NCBI GenBank assembly: GCA_910589395.1
Contig: CAJUTL010000010.1
Location: 1-64,000, forward strand
Source: an uncultured Oscillospiraceae bacterium
GTDB taxonomy: Bacteria > Bacillota_A > Clostridia > Oscillospirales > Acutalibacteraceae
DNA: 64,000 bases
Reading direction: 5' to 3'
Shown: piece after piece, positions 7,950-19,700 of the stretch
Layout of the letters: the number at the start of each line of letters is the position of its first letter
How positions within the stretch are numbered: the first letter of the stretch is position 1
Program-made: the position numbers and the translations under genes
Notes under the pieces: model-generated
Databases searched by the model: none
Seen by the model: the letters and a program-made list of their open reading frames with translations, nothing else
Told to the model about the DNA's origin: nothing

Positions 7950-10900
7950 TCAGCCTATTTTTTCACAATACCTCATCAGCACCGAAGCCACTTCAGCCCT
8001 TGTGGCTTTCCCTTGGGGATCGAGAATTCCGTTTCCCTTCCCGGAGAGAATCCCGGTTTCCACTGCCCAGCAAAGGGCCGGTTTTGCGTACTTGCTGGCT
8101 TTTTTGCTGTCTGTGAAGGCTTCCAGATTTTCGGTAGTTTTCGGACTTCCCGCATAGCGGTACAGCATGCTGACCAGCTGCTCTCTGGTAACGGGATCGT
8201 CCGGGCCGAACAGGGTTTCGCTGTACCCGGCCACAATTCCCTGCTCCGCCGCCCAGGCGATGGCTTCGGAATAGTATTCTCCGGGGTCTATATCGGTAAA
8301 CGACATAGACGCGTTGGTTTCCGGGTTTCCCTCCAGGCGGTATAGAATTGCCGCGATCATGCCTCTGGTAGTGGCCGTATTGGGTGAGAAGGTGGTTTCT
8401 CCCGTACCGGCCATTAACCCTTGCTCGTACATGAACTTTACAGCTTCATAGTACCAGCTGCTTTCCGAAACATCGGTAAAGGGTAATTCAACAACAGGCG
8501 GGTCTGGCGGTATGAAAATCGGAGGATTAGGCGGTGTGGGCGGCGTTGGTTCTTCCGGTTTTTCCACCTTTACCGTGCGGGTTATCTCCGTAAGATTTCC
8601 CGCTTTGTCAGTGGCGCTGTATCTCACTGTGTAGGTTCCAGCCGTTTCAGTATCTAATTCAGAGGCGTCGATCTCCAGCTTGCTTTGTATCTCCGTATCC
8701 TGGTTATCTGCCACTTCCGCGCCCGGCTCTTCGTATACTTCCCCCAGCTTAATTGTAAGAGGGTTCTCTCCCAGCAGGGTGATCACCGGCGGCTCTTTAT
8801 CGATCCAGTCCACCGTGGCGATAGCTGACCCCTTATTTCCTGCTTCATCTTCAAACTCGTAGGTGAAGCTGCCGTTTTCTGGGAAGGTGTGGCTCAGGCC
8901 TCCGTCACTTGTTACCGTTACTTCTTCTGATGGAGTAATGGCAGCAATCACGTCCTGGTTCGTCAGCTTGTGGGGGGAATACGTTATGGTGGCGGTGGGC
9001 GCTTCTTTATCGATCCAGGTAACTGAGGCGGCTACTGTGCCTTTTGTTCCTGCGGCGTTTTGAATCTCGAATTCAAAGCTTCCGTTCTCTGCAAACACAT
9101 GGGTATTGCTGCCGCCGTTATTGAGAATGACGGTTCCCGTGGGAACAGTCAAAGTAGCGGTAACATCTTGATTGGTAGGGCCGGTGATATCATAGCTTAT
9201 AGTTCCTGTAGGCAGGGACTTGTCAATATTACTCACCGTGGCAACAGCTGTGCCCTTGTTTCCAGCTTCGTCTTCAAATTCAAAGGTAAAGCTGCCGTTT
9301 TCGGTGAAGGTATAGCTCAGGCTGCCGTTCTCAGTGTTTGTCACTGTCACTGATTCTGAGGGGGTAATGGCAGCTACTACATCGCCGTTGGTGGGCTGGG
9401 TAGTGGAATAGCTTACAGTAGCAGTAGGCGCTGTCGTGTCCTGTACGATAACTTCCCTCTCCACGGTGGTTTCATTGCCTGCGTGATCGGTGGCGGTGTA
9501 GGTTACGGTATACGTTCCGCACTTTGCTGTGTTTACCTGGGAGGCGTCTATTTCAAGTTTGCCGTCCAGCTTTCCCGCTTTGATATCCGGGTCTAAATTG
9601 TCTGTTACTACTGCTCCGAGCTCGGTATAGGATTCTCCGCATTCTATGATTTGTGGAGAAGAGCTTTGCAGTTCTATCTCTGGCGGGGTGTTGTCTACAT
9701 AAACGATATCAGAAACTACCTCACGGGAATACATGTTGTGATAGGAAATCACGCCGTCTGGAATGATATAACGGAAGATTCCGTCTCCGGTTAAAGAATC
9801 GCTATAAGCCCTTCCAGGAATTATTAGAAAAAAGGATTCTGAAGTTCTGCGCATTCCCGTTAGCCTCAAAAACGATTCATTAAAGGTTCCGTTTGCAATT
9901 ATTTTCGGCGTATTATTATGGCTTATAACGAAATCCCACATAATATCAGGTGAGCCAGGAATAATTTCACCGTTACATTTAGCTGTAATTGCAACTTCCA
10001 AGGAAGTCCCCTTCCGAATCGCTGTGTGGCTTTGTACGATCTCCAATTCCGGAATAGGAACAATATCCGGATCACGAAATCCTGCCTTTATCACAGCCTT
10101 TTCCGGCGTGATGCTTTCTACCTTCAAATACGCACCTGTGTAGATATCATCGTAAAAGTCGCTGTTAGGTACAGTTTGAGAGGTAAATGTGTCTCCAGTT
10201 GAATATACATCGCTGTCGTCATAAAGATTAAGCTTTACATCAAGATCTCTAATTCTTCCGCTCTTATAGACGGGTACAATATAACTCATGCTATTCTTAT
10301 ATTGCCTTGAACCAGTGAGGTTTGTATCACAATGCCAAATTACTATCCCTGGTGAATCTGAGAAAAAGTCTTCCCCCCAGTAGTTTTCTCCCATACCTCC
10401 CGACCGATACTCCGCTATATAGAATTCCGTAAAAGGAAGTAAAAGAGGATCTGGTACCAGAACCACAGCTCTATTCGCATCTTCCGGCTGATTTGTGAGT
10501 GATTCCACCGCATATAAGTCTATTTCTTTCTCCAGATCTCCAGTCAACCCTTCACAGGTCAATATCTCAGGCTCGATCCAGCCAAGCAACCATTTGTAAT
10601 AAGCATTAAAGTAATTGTCTCCACTTCCCATTACTTCGTCTAAATTCTTATCTATATAGCAGTAAGAGTAAGGAGGGCGATAGATATAATTGTCCTTTAG
10701 CCCCAATAGATGTCCTATTTCATGAATAGTAGTAACAGTGGTAGTGCTCATTGGCTCAACTACATAAAAATTCACTTTAACATTATTAGACACATAATCC
10801 AAACCCAACGCTTGTGGACCTAAAGCTTGATGTCCTAACTCCCAAAGAAACTTTGTAGGAAGTGCAAATTCTACTATCAGACAGTCTAAAACGTTATCCT

Positions 10901-11483
10901 TATTGCTATCATACTCATTCAAATCAAGCCCTTGCGCAACGTTATAGTCCAAAGCCTCTTTCACAAGAGCACTCCAATTATCAAGATTATCTGAATAGAA
11001 ATACAATTCTTCCGGCGCGGTATACACATCTAAAATATCGCCGGTAATGTTTAACTTCCCGTATGACTGATAATGGTAAAACGCTCTCAGCGATTGTTCA
11101 CACACTTTCTTGTTGGGATCATACGCACCAAAGAAAAGGCGCGGTATACTATTGTAAGCTTCTTGACAATCGGCCACTTTATGATCCGAAAACTCTATGG
11201 GAAGAATAAGCGCTTTCACTTTTCCTGTAGACGGCAAAGGGTGAGCATGCCTTAATTGTTCAACAGCGGCTTTTTTCTCTTGGTTCTTCTCAATGAAATT
11301 AGCAGAATTGCTCTGAAGCAAAGAGGAATGTAATTTTTCTGCCAACTCTATATCTGTGTTACAACAAGGAATATGCTCTTTTGGCCGTAGTTCACTTTGT
11401 GCCGCCTGCTCCTGTGCAAATACAAAAAGACCTTGTGGTAGTATCAGAACAGAAATAAGCAAAATAGAAAGTAAGCGTTTCAT
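7950..11483 (-). CDS. Secreted M6-type metalloprotease with Ig-like and SLH domains
   Basis: 1177 residues. Signal peptide 1-23. The catalytic region is about 85-420, with the zinc motif HEIGHLLGLKD at 254-264 (His254, Glu255, His258, Asp264) and a following 'EVMGSGD' as in M6 (immune inhibitor A-like) peptidases. Next come a DUF5011-like module ('ECGESYTELGAVVTDN'), three tandem Ig-like modules ('GSFTFEFEDEAGNKG' type), a second DUF5011-like module, a proline-rich linker and three SLH repeats (~997-1177). SLH repeats bind pyruvylated wall polysaccharide, so the enzyme should be displayed on the cell surface. AAAGGTGA precedes the ATG. The catalytic half is visibly more AT-rich than the Ig/SLH half, suggesting modular assembly. 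The substrate is unknown. Confidence 0.88.
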   Translation of the reverse strand: MKRLLSILLISVLILPQGLFVFAQEQAAQSELRPKEHIPCCNTDIELAEKLHSSLLQSNSANFIEKNQEKKAAVEQLRHAHPLPSTGKVKALILPIEFSDHKVADCQEAYNSIPRLFFGAYDPNKKVCEQSLRAFYHYQSYGKLNITGDILDVYTAPEELYFYSDNLDNWSALVKEALDYNVAQGLDLNEYDSNKDNVLDCLIVEFALPTKFLWELGHQALGPQALGLDYVSNNVKVNFYVVEPMSTTTVTTIHEIGHLLGLKDNYIYRPPYSYCYIDKNLDEVMGSGDNYFNAYYKWLLGWIEPEILTCEGLTGDLEKEIDLYAVESLTNQPEDANRAVVLVPDPLLLPFTEFYIAEYRSGGMGENYWGEDFFSDSPGIVIWHCDTNLTGSRQYKNSMSYIVPVYKSGRIRDLDVKLNLYDDSDVYSTGDTFTSQTVPNSDFYDDIYTGAYLKVESITPEKAVIKAGFRDPDIVPIPELEIVQSHTAIRKGTSLEVAITAKCNGEIIPGSPDIMWDFVISHNNTPKIIANGTFNESFLRLTGMRRTSESFFLIIPGRAYSDSLTGDGIFRYIIPDGVISYHNMYSREVVSDIVYVDNTPPEIELQSSSPQIIECGESYTELGAVVTDNLDPDIKAGKLDGKLEIDASQVNTAKCGTYTVTYTATDHAGNETTVEREVIVQDTTAPTATVSYSTTQPTNGDVVAAITPSESVTVTNTENGSLSYTFTENGSFTFEFEDEAGNKGTAVATVSNIDKSLPTGTISYDITGPTNQDVTATLTVPTGTVILNNGGSNTHVFAENGSFEFEIQNAAGTKGTVAASVTWIDKEAPTATITYSPHKLTNQDVIAAITPSEEVTVTSDGGLSHTFPENGSFTYEFEDEAGNKGSAIATVDWIDKEPPVITLLGENPLTIKLGEVYEEPGAEVADNQDTEIQSKLEIDASELDTETAGTYTVRYSATDKAGNLTEITRTVKVEKPEEPTPPTPPNPPIFIPPDPPVVELPFTDVSESSWYYEAVKFMYEQGLMAGTGETTFSPNTATTRGMIAAILYRLEGNPETNASMSFTDIDPGEYYSEAIAWAAEQGIVAGYSETLFGPDDPVTREQLVSMLYRYAGSPKTTENLEAFTDSKKASKYAKPALCWAVETGILSGKGNGILDPQGKATRAEVASVLMRYCEKIG

Positions 11484-11540
11484 AAAATCACCTTTGGGAT
11501 AGTTGCTGGGGGATAAGGAAGAGAGCTTTCAAAAGGAACG

Positions 11541-11615
11541 GGCAGGAAATAGTGCTGGTATTTCCTGCCTGCCTTTTTGTGTTTGGAAATACGTCTCACC
11601 GTGAGACGTATTTCC
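11541..11615. terminator. Two tandem hairpins between surface-protein genes
   Basis: Hairpin 1 at 11541-11569 (ggcaggaaata/tatttcctgcc), followed on the plus strand by gcctttttg. Hairpin 2 at 11585-11615 has 15-bp perfect arms (ggaaatacgtctcac). They lie between the stop of the beta-helix protein and the M6 protease gene, so they probably attenuate or end transcription there. The minus-strand U-tract is weak. Confidence 0.5.
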
Positions 11616-11630
11616 AGTTGTGTCTTTCAA

Positions 11631-14600
11631 TCACTTTTCCTCTGAATACAGAGAAATCACTTCTTCTTTTATCGTACCATCTTTATACTGAAGTTTCAAC
11701 AAATACTTGTGTTCCACGTACCCTGGTATTTCTTCCGTTTTTGCTTTGACTCTCTTTGGGCCTGCCGCCTTTTCAAACACCTGCTCCATGGAAAGAACCG
11801 TGGCTGCCGTATCTACGATGGTAATGTACGCCTTTGGCTGGCGGTTATCCGGGTTTTTCAGGTGGAGAGGCAGCGGCGTATTGAAAGTACCGTTGATAAA
11901 TTGCCCGCCCAGTTTAGCGGAATTATACTTGCTGTTGTCCCAGGTTGTGGAAAGGAATTCCGTTTCCCCATCGTCCCGTACCGCTCCGGCGGCTTCCGGC
12001 AAAGGAAGGTCTTCAAAGGCTGTGCCTTTCGCGATCCCCTTGATCGTTGTAACCTTCGCCGTGGAGATATCATAGGTCATTGTCTTGATATGGATCTCTA
12101 ATTGCAAGCCTTTGGGGTTCTTGATATTATCAGCGTGCAGAAGATGGGCAACCAAAGCACAAGAGCCGGTTTCCTCCATGGCGGGATCATAATCAGGGTT
12201 TTGTTTCGTGCACAATTCAAAGCTCACGTCCTGCTGGCTTAACACCCCATTTGTGCTTTTCAGAGTGAGCTGTACAGTATGCTGCTCCAGCCTGCCATAG
12301 ATATCCTCCAGGCTTGCCCCCAGCGGCACTTCCAACTCCCCTGTTCCCGGAATTCTGCCCGGCGAAAGCTCTTCTATATCAAATTCCCGGCAGACAGATA
12401 CCGTCAAAACCGGTTTTTTCCTTGTGGCGGCAATGTAACGAGGCTTATTGACAAGAGTTCCTTCCACATCTACTCCAACACAGGTGTCGTCTGTCAAATC
12501 GGCAGGATAGGGCTGATACCCTTCCCCAGTACCCCAGTTTACGGAAATAGCCACTGTTTTGTTCTGGCCGTCCGGGCCAATGGAGGAAAGCTTTGCAGTG
12601 ACAGAAGCGGGTTTATTGGGAATATCCGCAAAATCCGTGCCTTCTCTGGCAATTACGGTACACGGTACATATTCCAGAATTTCCACCGGGAAGGTGAAAA
12701 GCGGTATCATATCCAGCTCACTGTCAGGGGCATAAGTAATATTATCCGGTAAATCCAATGTTCCTGTCACAAAATCCTCATAAGCGTCCATGGGATCATA
12801 CTGCGGGTTTTTCTCATCTTCCAAGGAAACCGCCACATCTCTGGTCAACGTTAAGCTGATTCCTTCCGTAACGCTCTTGATTTGGTAGGTCAAAACCGGC
12901 TGCAAAATCTGTGTGATTTCCGATAGGGTCAAACCGGCGTCCGCCACGAGGGGATCATCGCTGAGCAGCGCCGTGAGCTCATAGGCAACAGGAATCACAG
13001 CTGCTTTCAATTTTCCAGTGAATTCCTGTCCCTCCGGCTGTTTAGCTTTGCTGGGAAGATTTACCAGTTCCCCGATAATAAGCTGCTCCGCCGCAAGGTC
13101 TGCATTGTAGGCGCTCCAATCCCACACTACGTCCACGGGGATTTTCATTCCGCCTTCCAATATCACATTGACTTGAGAAGGAATGCTGGGGAAACTTTCA
13201 TGGCCAACTGGAACGCTTTGATACGGGCGGATCGTTTCCAGCTCTACATCAATGATTTCCAGAGGCTCGGAAACATGAACCGTCACCTTGAGCTCCGGCA
13301 GTTCTCCTTCTTCCGGAGGAAGAATGTTGTCCGGCCAGGGGATCACAAGCTCATACTCGCCGGGAACATCCTTTTGATAATTGGGACAATGCTCCTCCTT
13401 CAGGGTAAGCGGATAGAAGGTGATCATCTGATCTCCTGAATCCAGATCAAACAGATGCAAGGGGAATTCATGGCTGCCCTCTTCCTTCAGCAGAGCGTTC
13501 AGTTCTTCCACGGTGGTTCCCGGCAAGACCTCTAAAGAAATATCGGGAACTGTGGCATCGATGAACATATAATCGCAGGCTTTTACGGTAATTTTCAAAT
13601 TACCATGTATCTCATCGTTTGAAGTCCAATATTCCGTTCCGGCACAAACAGGGTACCCCTTAATCGTTTGTTCTTTGACTTGAGTAGTATCACATTCCCA
13701 CACATTCCATTTTACAGGCAGCTCGGCTGTTTTATCGTTCCACAAATTTACGGTCACTTTTTCCGGGAGCTTCGGATAAATAGTAGGCGGACCAAATTCT
13801 GTGGTTTTATTCTCCTCATTGGAAAGCATGGCATATTGTTTTACGGTTATCGGTAGGGAATCTTCAACAGAGATAATTTCTAAGTCTGGATTTGGCGGTA
13901 CTTCCACTTCAATTTCCGCCTGATATCCCTCTGGGTTAAAGAAGGTATTTATTTCGGTTAAATCCAGATCTCCATAAACCGTATATATTCCGCGGGCATC
14001 GCCTTTATAATCTGAACCTTCAACATTCCATATTACAGACACTTTTTCGTCTTCGCCATTACTTAATTTTATCCACACTTTAGGGTGTTCCTGTTCCAGT
14101 AAGGTTTGCGCATCACTTGTAGCTGTATTATAATGATTTACTGGAAACTTTTCCAATGGCAAAACGTCAACAACGATTGGCCCAACATAAACAGTAACAT
14201 CAGCAGTTAAAGACAAAGGATTGGCATAATCTATTCCAGACAGGTTAAGCTTCCCGTGAATAGTGTATGCTGCACAGCTTTCCCCCGAATACTCAGATTC
14301 CGCTACGCTCCAAATAACGGGGATATCTTTTACTGTAGTACCGTTGTTCAAAACACCCTTAACCTTCGGGCGGCTGGATTCCAAAATGGATTGCAGCTCC
14401 TCCGCAGTGGTGCCAAGAGGAACCAACACTTTTTCAGGTGGTATTAAAGAAGCTATCGTTGGTATTACTGTGGCACCCTCATAGGCAGCCCAATATCCAA
14501 CATCATAATTATTTAACGCATGCGCAGAAACGCTAGTACTAGCAAATTTTATATTGCTATACAATTTTGTTATATTAGGGGGAACGCTGTATGCTGTTGA

Positions 14601-16472
14601 TGCTACATTTCTGCGAAACTCCGTTTTATTATCTGTAAAAATGCAAGAAGAATAATCAACACTAAAAATCGCTCCTCCACGCCTAACTGCCATGTTATCC
14701 TCAAATAGGCAATTAGAAATTGTAGCAGTTGGATAACCTGATGGCAAGTATATTGCTCCACCGTCCTTTCCTGTTTTATTTCCAATAAACTTAGTATTTG
14801 TGAAAACCAAAGGTACTTGCGTTTCTTCCCTTACGAACGCTTTATAAACAATTCCTCCGTTTTCTTGAGAGGAAGCACTTCCATTTCCTGTTATCTCTGA
14901 ATCTGTTACAGAAATAGGCGCATTGTTTATCACAATACCAGCTTTCGTGTTATTCCTTATTTTAGAGGAAAAAATATTGACTTCACGCAATCCGAAAATT
15001 CCATATTCATTGTCGTGTATATCGCAATCGATAATATCTGCGGACACATAATCCCAGCATTCCTTTATTCCGCTGTCAGAATAAGTGGTATAAGCCCCCC
15101 ATATTCCATCTCTAAAGCCGCTGATTTCCGTATTCTTCAAAGTCATTTTAGTCAACTTATCTCGCCTTCCGGGATTCAGAAAGGAATAGAGGAGTATCCC
15201 TTCTCCCGTTGAATAGCTTGACTTTATTGTAGAGTCCTCGATATTGATAACACCGACAAGGTCTACGTCATTTCGAAGACTAATGCCCCAATCCGCGTCA
15301 GTAACCGACACATTTATTATATCCACAGAATAGTAATTGCCTATTCCCAACCCGGTATCCATACTGCCGCAGTCGATATTCACATTTTCAATTCGGCATA
15401 TTCTTCCCACCACGCCAACCCCGCCGCCTGTTACATTGCAGTCCCGAATTTCCACGTTAATGCGGGGAAAAGAATAGTTTGAAATTGAACTGACCCGAAT
15501 ATCACCGTTAGAAACATCAGAATTTATTATCTGAGCGGAGCCTTCATAACCAGGATGAACACCCAGTGTAGCACTGCTGGAGCTAATAATATTGCAATCC
15601 TCTACCGTGATGTTCCTGCCGTCTTTCGCAAAAATACCGCCGCCGGTTCCGGCTGTTAAGCAACCTACGAACGCTATGCTTCCATACCCAACAATCGGTT
15701 CGGTAATCGTTCTGTACTGCTGCAGATCCACCCCGTTTAGCGTAAAGGCTCCTTCCACAAGCGCCTGACTTGCGGCTCCGGTTTGTTCATTTATGGTATC
15801 AATATGTATCGTAAACGCTGTTACCGAAGCGCTGCAATCCAAGATGATATTGGAAAAAACAAATCTATGAGCGGTAGTTAGTGGAGAATCTCCGGTTCCC
15901 GCAGAAATCATTGAGAGAACATAATCAAACGCGTAAAAGTCATTGGGATCGGCCTTCGGAATAATTTGAAAAGGAATTTGATTGCGAATGGTTCGAGGCT
16001 CCGCTGCCAAGAACGCTATGCTTCTGGATACATTCAAAGGGCTTGTAATATCGAAACTATTTGTTACTACTACAATCTCCACTTCTGAGGAATCAAAAGC
16101 AGTTTTCAGCTGCTCTTCGCTTTCCACATACGCAATTCTTGTATCTTCCGCTTCTCCATTCAATATGAAAGCGGCATCGGCCAAAGAATACCCATAATCA
16201 TCAGTCAAAATGGCTTCCGGATCTCGATACGCTTCATAGGGCGTATCTGGTACCTCTGAAGGAGCGCCTGTTTTAGGTCTAGGAGATAAGTCCTTCTCTG
16301 CAAAGTCAATCTCTGTAGACAACATTTTTACCGTAGAAGAATTGTCTACCATTGGAGATTTCATTGCAAGTGGTTTCTCTTCCTCCCTTGCTTCCGCCGC
16401 AAATCCTCCTACCGGGAACACGGAAACGATCATTGCCAAGGCCAAGAACATGCTGAATAATTTCTTTTTCAT
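11631..16472 (-). CDS. Giant secreted beta-helix and Ig-like repeat protein
   Basis: 1613 residues from the ATG at 16472, chosen because GGAG lies nine bases upstream and a clean signal peptide follows (MKKKLFSMFLALAMIVSVFP...). In-frame sequence to 16580 is the untranslated leader. Residues ~110-650 look like a right-handed parallel beta-helix ('ITVEDCNIIS', 'NITGN', 'DGGAIYLPSG'-type rungs), as in pectate-lyase-like adhesins or glycan-binding proteins. From ~665 to the end there are many degenerate Ig-like modules of the type 'VPLGTTAEELQSIL...VIWSV', similar to bacterial Ig-like group 4. No SLH repeat, LPxTG motif or other anchor is visible. The beta-helix part is AT-rich. It lies between two SLH proteases, so it could be their partner or substrate; that is a guess. 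Confidence 0.8.
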   Translation of the reverse strand: MKKKLFSMFLALAMIVSVFPVGGFAAEAREEEKPLAMKSPMVDNSSTVKMLSTEIDFAEKDLSPRPKTGAPSEVPDTPYEAYRDPEAILTDDYGYSLADAAFILNGEAEDTRIAYVESEEQLKTAFDSSEVEIVVVTNSFDITSPLNVSRSIAFLAAEPRTIRNQIPFQIIPKADPNDFYAFDYVLSMISAGTGDSPLTTAHRFVFSNIILDCSASVTAFTIHIDTINEQTGAASQALVEGAFTLNGVDLQQYRTITEPIVGYGSIAFVGCLTAGTGGGIFAKDGRNITVEDCNIISSSSATLGVHPGYEGSAQIINSDVSNGDIRVSSISNYSFPRINVEIRDCNVTGGGVGVVGRICRIENVNIDCGSMDTGLGIGNYYSVDIINVSVTDADWGISLRNDVDLVGVINIEDSTIKSSYSTGEGILLYSFLNPGRRDKLTKMTLKNTEISGFRDGIWGAYTTYSDSGIKECWDYVSADIIDCDIHDNEYGIFGLREVNIFSSKIRNNTKAGIVINNAPISVTDSEITGNGSASSQENGGIVYKAFVREETQVPLVFTNTKFIGNKTGKDGGAIYLPSGYPTATISNCLFEDNMAVRRGGAIFSVDYSSCIFTDNKTEFRRNVASTAYSVPPNITKLYSNIKFASTSVSAHALNNYDVGYWAAYEGATVIPTIASLIPPEKVLVPLGTTAEELQSILESSRPKVKGVLNNGTTVKDIPVIWSVAESEYSGESCAAYTIHGKLNLSGIDYANPLSLTADVTVYVGPIVVDVLPLEKFPVNHYNTATSDAQTLLEQEHPKVWIKLSNGEDEKVSVIWNVEGSDYKGDARGIYTVYGDLDLTEINTFFNPEGYQAEIEVEVPPNPDLEIISVEDSLPITVKQYAMLSNEENKTTEFGPPTIYPKLPEKVTVNLWNDKTAELPVKWNVWECDTTQVKEQTIKGYPVCAGTEYWTSNDEIHGNLKITVKACDYMFIDATVPDISLEVLPGTTVEELNALLKEEGSHEFPLHLFDLDSGDQMITFYPLTLKEEHCPNYQKDVPGEYELVIPWPDNILPPEEGELPELKVTVHVSEPLEIIDVELETIRPYQSVPVGHESFPSIPSQVNVILEGGMKIPVDVVWDWSAYNADLAAEQLIIGELVNLPSKAKQPEGQEFTGKLKAAVIPVAYELTALLSDDPLVADAGLTLSEITQILQPVLTYQIKSVTEGISLTLTRDVAVSLEDEKNPQYDPMDAYEDFVTGTLDLPDNITYAPDSELDMIPLFTFPVEILEYVPCTVIAREGTDFADIPNKPASVTAKLSSIGPDGQNKTVAISVNWGTGEGYQPYPADLTDDTCVGVDVEGTLVNKPRYIAATRKKPVLTVSVCREFDIEELSPGRIPGTGELEVPLGASLEDIYGRLEQHTVQLTLKSTNGVLSQQDVSFELCTKQNPDYDPAMEETGSCALVAHLLHADNIKNPKGLQLEIHIKTMTYDISTAKVTTIKGIAKGTAFEDLPLPEAAGAVRDDGETEFLSTTWDNSKYNSAKLGGQFINGTFNTPLPLHLKNPDNRQPKAYITIVDTAATVLSMEQVFEKAAGPKRVKAKTEEIPGYVEHKYLLKLQYKDGTIKEEVISLYSEEK

Positions 16473-16607
16473 TGTCTTTTTCTCCTTTTCCGTGATTTCA
16501 TATTTTTCAGGCTTTCGCCTATGGGCCGGGAGTAAAAACCTTAGAAAACCGTTTCCATAAATCGCACAAAACAAATTCACTTTTTACAAATTTTACCTCT
16601 ATATTAT

Positions 16608-16636
16608 ATAATACCTTGTGAAATATATTTTGTCAA
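16608..16636 (-). promoter_or_regulatory. Sigma-A promoter of the beta-helix protein gene
   Basis: Minus strand TTGACA, 17-base spacer, TATTAT. It supports the short start at 16472 and leaves a leader of about 125 bases containing a small hairpin (aggcgaaagcct). Confidence 0.75.
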
Positions 16637-16671
16637 TAAAAAAGGGGGTTTTCTGGAAATTTTTTACAAAA

Positions 16672-16716
16672 TTACAGCCTGCTGGAAAAATCGAGGATTT
16701 TTCCAGCAGGCTGTAA
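16672..16716 (-). terminator. Terminator after the subtilisin-like gene
   Basis: Perfect 21-bp arms (ttacagcctgctgg... and its complement) around a GAG loop, followed on the minus strand by a T-rich stretch. Confidence 0.85.
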
Positions 16717-16792
16717 CTGAGGAGAAAGGCTTTTTCGATATTGCTCCTGTGAGACAACTTCAAAGCGGTCCATCGTTAGCCTTTTACAAATT

Positions 16793-19700
16793 CTATTTTA
16801 TCCCGCAGTACCGCATCAGCATGGACGCTGCTTCCGCACGGGTGGAACGTCCCTTGGGATCCAGAATGCCGTTCCCTTTTCCGGAAAGCACGCCTGCTTC
16901 CACCGCCCAACTCAGGGCCGGCTTTGCGTATTTACTTGCCGCGCTGCTGTCCGCAAAGCGGTCAAGGGCGCTTCCCGCCTCCGGACTGCCCGCATAGCGG
17001 TGCAGGATCGCCGCCAGTTCCTGGCGGGTGATCGGGTCGTCCGGCGCAAAGATTTTTTCGGAACGCCCGGCCACAATTCCCTGCTCCGCCGCCCAGGCTA
17101 TGGCTTCCTGGTAATAGGTTCCGGGCCGTACATCGGTAAAGGTCATGGGAACGCCGCTTTCCGGTTTTCCCTCCAGCCGCCAGAGGATCGTCACGATCAT
17201 TCCCCGGGTGGTGGAAGCTTCCGGTGAGAAAAGCGTTTCCGCGGTGCCCGCCATCAGGCTATTAAAGTAAACATAGCGCACTGCGTCATAGTACCAGCTG
17301 TTTTCCTTCACGTCCACAAAGGGAAGTTTTTCCGGCGCGGGCGGATCAGGCTCTACCGGCCCCGGAGCGGGAGGAACGGGCTGCTCCCCCTTGGGGATCA
17401 CTTCTGTTTCCAGCACCGTATGGCAAACCGTACACGCCTTTTGCTTTAACCCATCCTGAGCAGCCGTGGCGGGCGTTACCACCGTCCAGGCTCCCGGCGT
17501 ATGGGGAAGCTTTTCCAGGGTGACCTCCGCAAGAGAGACTTCTGTGGTTCCCTGCTCATCTAAGAAAATACCGTCGCATATGGAGCAAGTCCAATAAGCC
17601 AGATTTCCCTCCGCGGTACAGGAAGCCGCTTTCGCCTCTGTTTTCGTCATCTCATGGAGATGCGCCAGAGGAGCCATCGTAACAGTGATAGTAAATCTTG
17701 TCTGCGCAAAATTCTTTGTATCCCAGTATTCCACCGAAACCGTATTGGCGCCTACCGAAAGCTCCTTGTCCGGCTCCTGCCAGAACCAGCCCACAGGCAA
17801 AGCGATGGAAGTAAGCTCCGTTCCATTCGGCACGCTGATATTCTCCGGCAGAACTGGCCGATCTGCTTTGGCAATTGTTACCGGCAGCGATGCGGGCGCA
17901 AGGTCGGTATGCGTTTCGTCTCCTTTTATCTTGTACCATACCGTGTAGGTATCCGCGTCCGTATTGACAGGAAGCCGCTGGCTGTATTCGCCGTTCTCGC
18001 TCTGGCTGTACAAAAGCGTGCCGCCTGCCGCTTCTCCCGGCTCGATCAGCACCTGGCCTTCTCCTGTATATTTCAGGCCCGTTTTTGCCTTTGGCGCTTT
18101 GGTGAGCACCGCAGGAGTAGGGCTTCCGGCATAATCCGGGTTTTCTTTGATCGCAATGCCCTTGTACATGCCGTTATAAGAGTAATTCGGCCAATCAAGC
18201 GGACTGCCGGGGTTACAAACCGAGTTGACCAAGCCAGAGGTAGCAACTACAACGATCTGCCCCGGCTGCTTTCCGGTGATCACGCCGTTCTTATCGATTT
18301 CAGCACAATTGGACTTTAACATACTGCTCGATGACAGCTTGCGCCAGAAAAGGCCGCTATTTGCGTCAGGCGGAGTTACTTCCGCGCTTAATTGCGCTTC
18401 TTCTCCTACCAACAGGGTACTTGGACCGGAAATTTTTATGCTTTCTATGGGAACGATGTCGTTTTCGTTATAGTAATACTGAATATCCTTTATTTTGTAG
18501 CCATAGGCGGAATTTGTTCCCTCAGGCCAATAAGCGCCGCAGACCAACCTAAAGTTATTGCCTTTTATATAAATTGTTTGTCCGGCAAGCTCAGTTCCGT
18601 AAAAAACGGTAGGATCATAGCCCAAAAAGTCCTTCACGTTTGGAAACACCTGCAAGTCAAGCGCATAAGGCGAACCCTCTTCCCCTAAATCGGTGCTTTC
18701 GTCAAACGTGATCCCGATGTACTTTACTCCTAACGGGGCCTCCCAATTCCAAGCGTCTATAAAATAGTATTCTCTTTTTACATTGTGCAGACTTTCCGGA
18801 TACTTCGAGGAATAGTAGGTTTCCGATACCGCAGCACTTTCTGTGTACCCGTTCTTAAACGCCTTGGCCCGTATCTTTTTCGGCTCGTCCAGAAGAATAG
18901 GCCCAGTATACTTCAAAGAATTACGAGTAGGGATAGAGCCGTCCAGCGTATAATAAATATCAGCGTTCTCCGCGCTGCGCAGCGTAACGCTTTTATTTTC
19001 CGCATAATCGATCTCGGAGGGGCCCATGATCATAACCTTGCTAAAACTACTCCATGGCCAATAGATATTTCCACAGGGCGTAACAAATTCCGGCGGAGAA
19101 AGCCTTTCCTCATAAATCGGCTCCACGCTTTTGACTTTAAAGCCGTAATCACTGCCGGTAAGAGGAAAATTCAGCCGCATAGAAAAGCTGTTTCCTGAAA
19201 CGATCACACTTTTTCCCTGCAACTCTTCGTGAATAAAATGTGTTCTTTCAATTTCGGCAAACTCATTATTGACAGGCTGCTTCTCCTTATCATACAGATA
19301 CAGCCCATATTTCCAAAGCCGGGCGTCAAAATACGGGCCGGAGCGGAGCCCCTCTTCCGATGGAGCGGGAAACGGAAGATAGGTCTGCTCGTCAAAGGTA
19401 ACCTTCAGGCACTTTACATTTTCGTCAGGATAAGTATAGGTCCAGGTATCGTAATAATTATAATTTTTGTAGTGAAGGCTCTCCGGATATTCGGAGATAA
19501 AATAAGTTTCTTCCACTTGATAGCTGTCTATGCAGCCGGGCTTAAAAGCCTGCACCCTGAACCGGGCTGAGCCCTGCAGTTTTACAGGCCCGGTATAAAC
19601 GCGCCCCGATTCTACAGGGTCGCTTCCGTCCAGAGTATAGCGGATCTCAGCACCGGGTGTGTCACAGGTGATCGATACTGTCAGATCCTCCTGATAATAC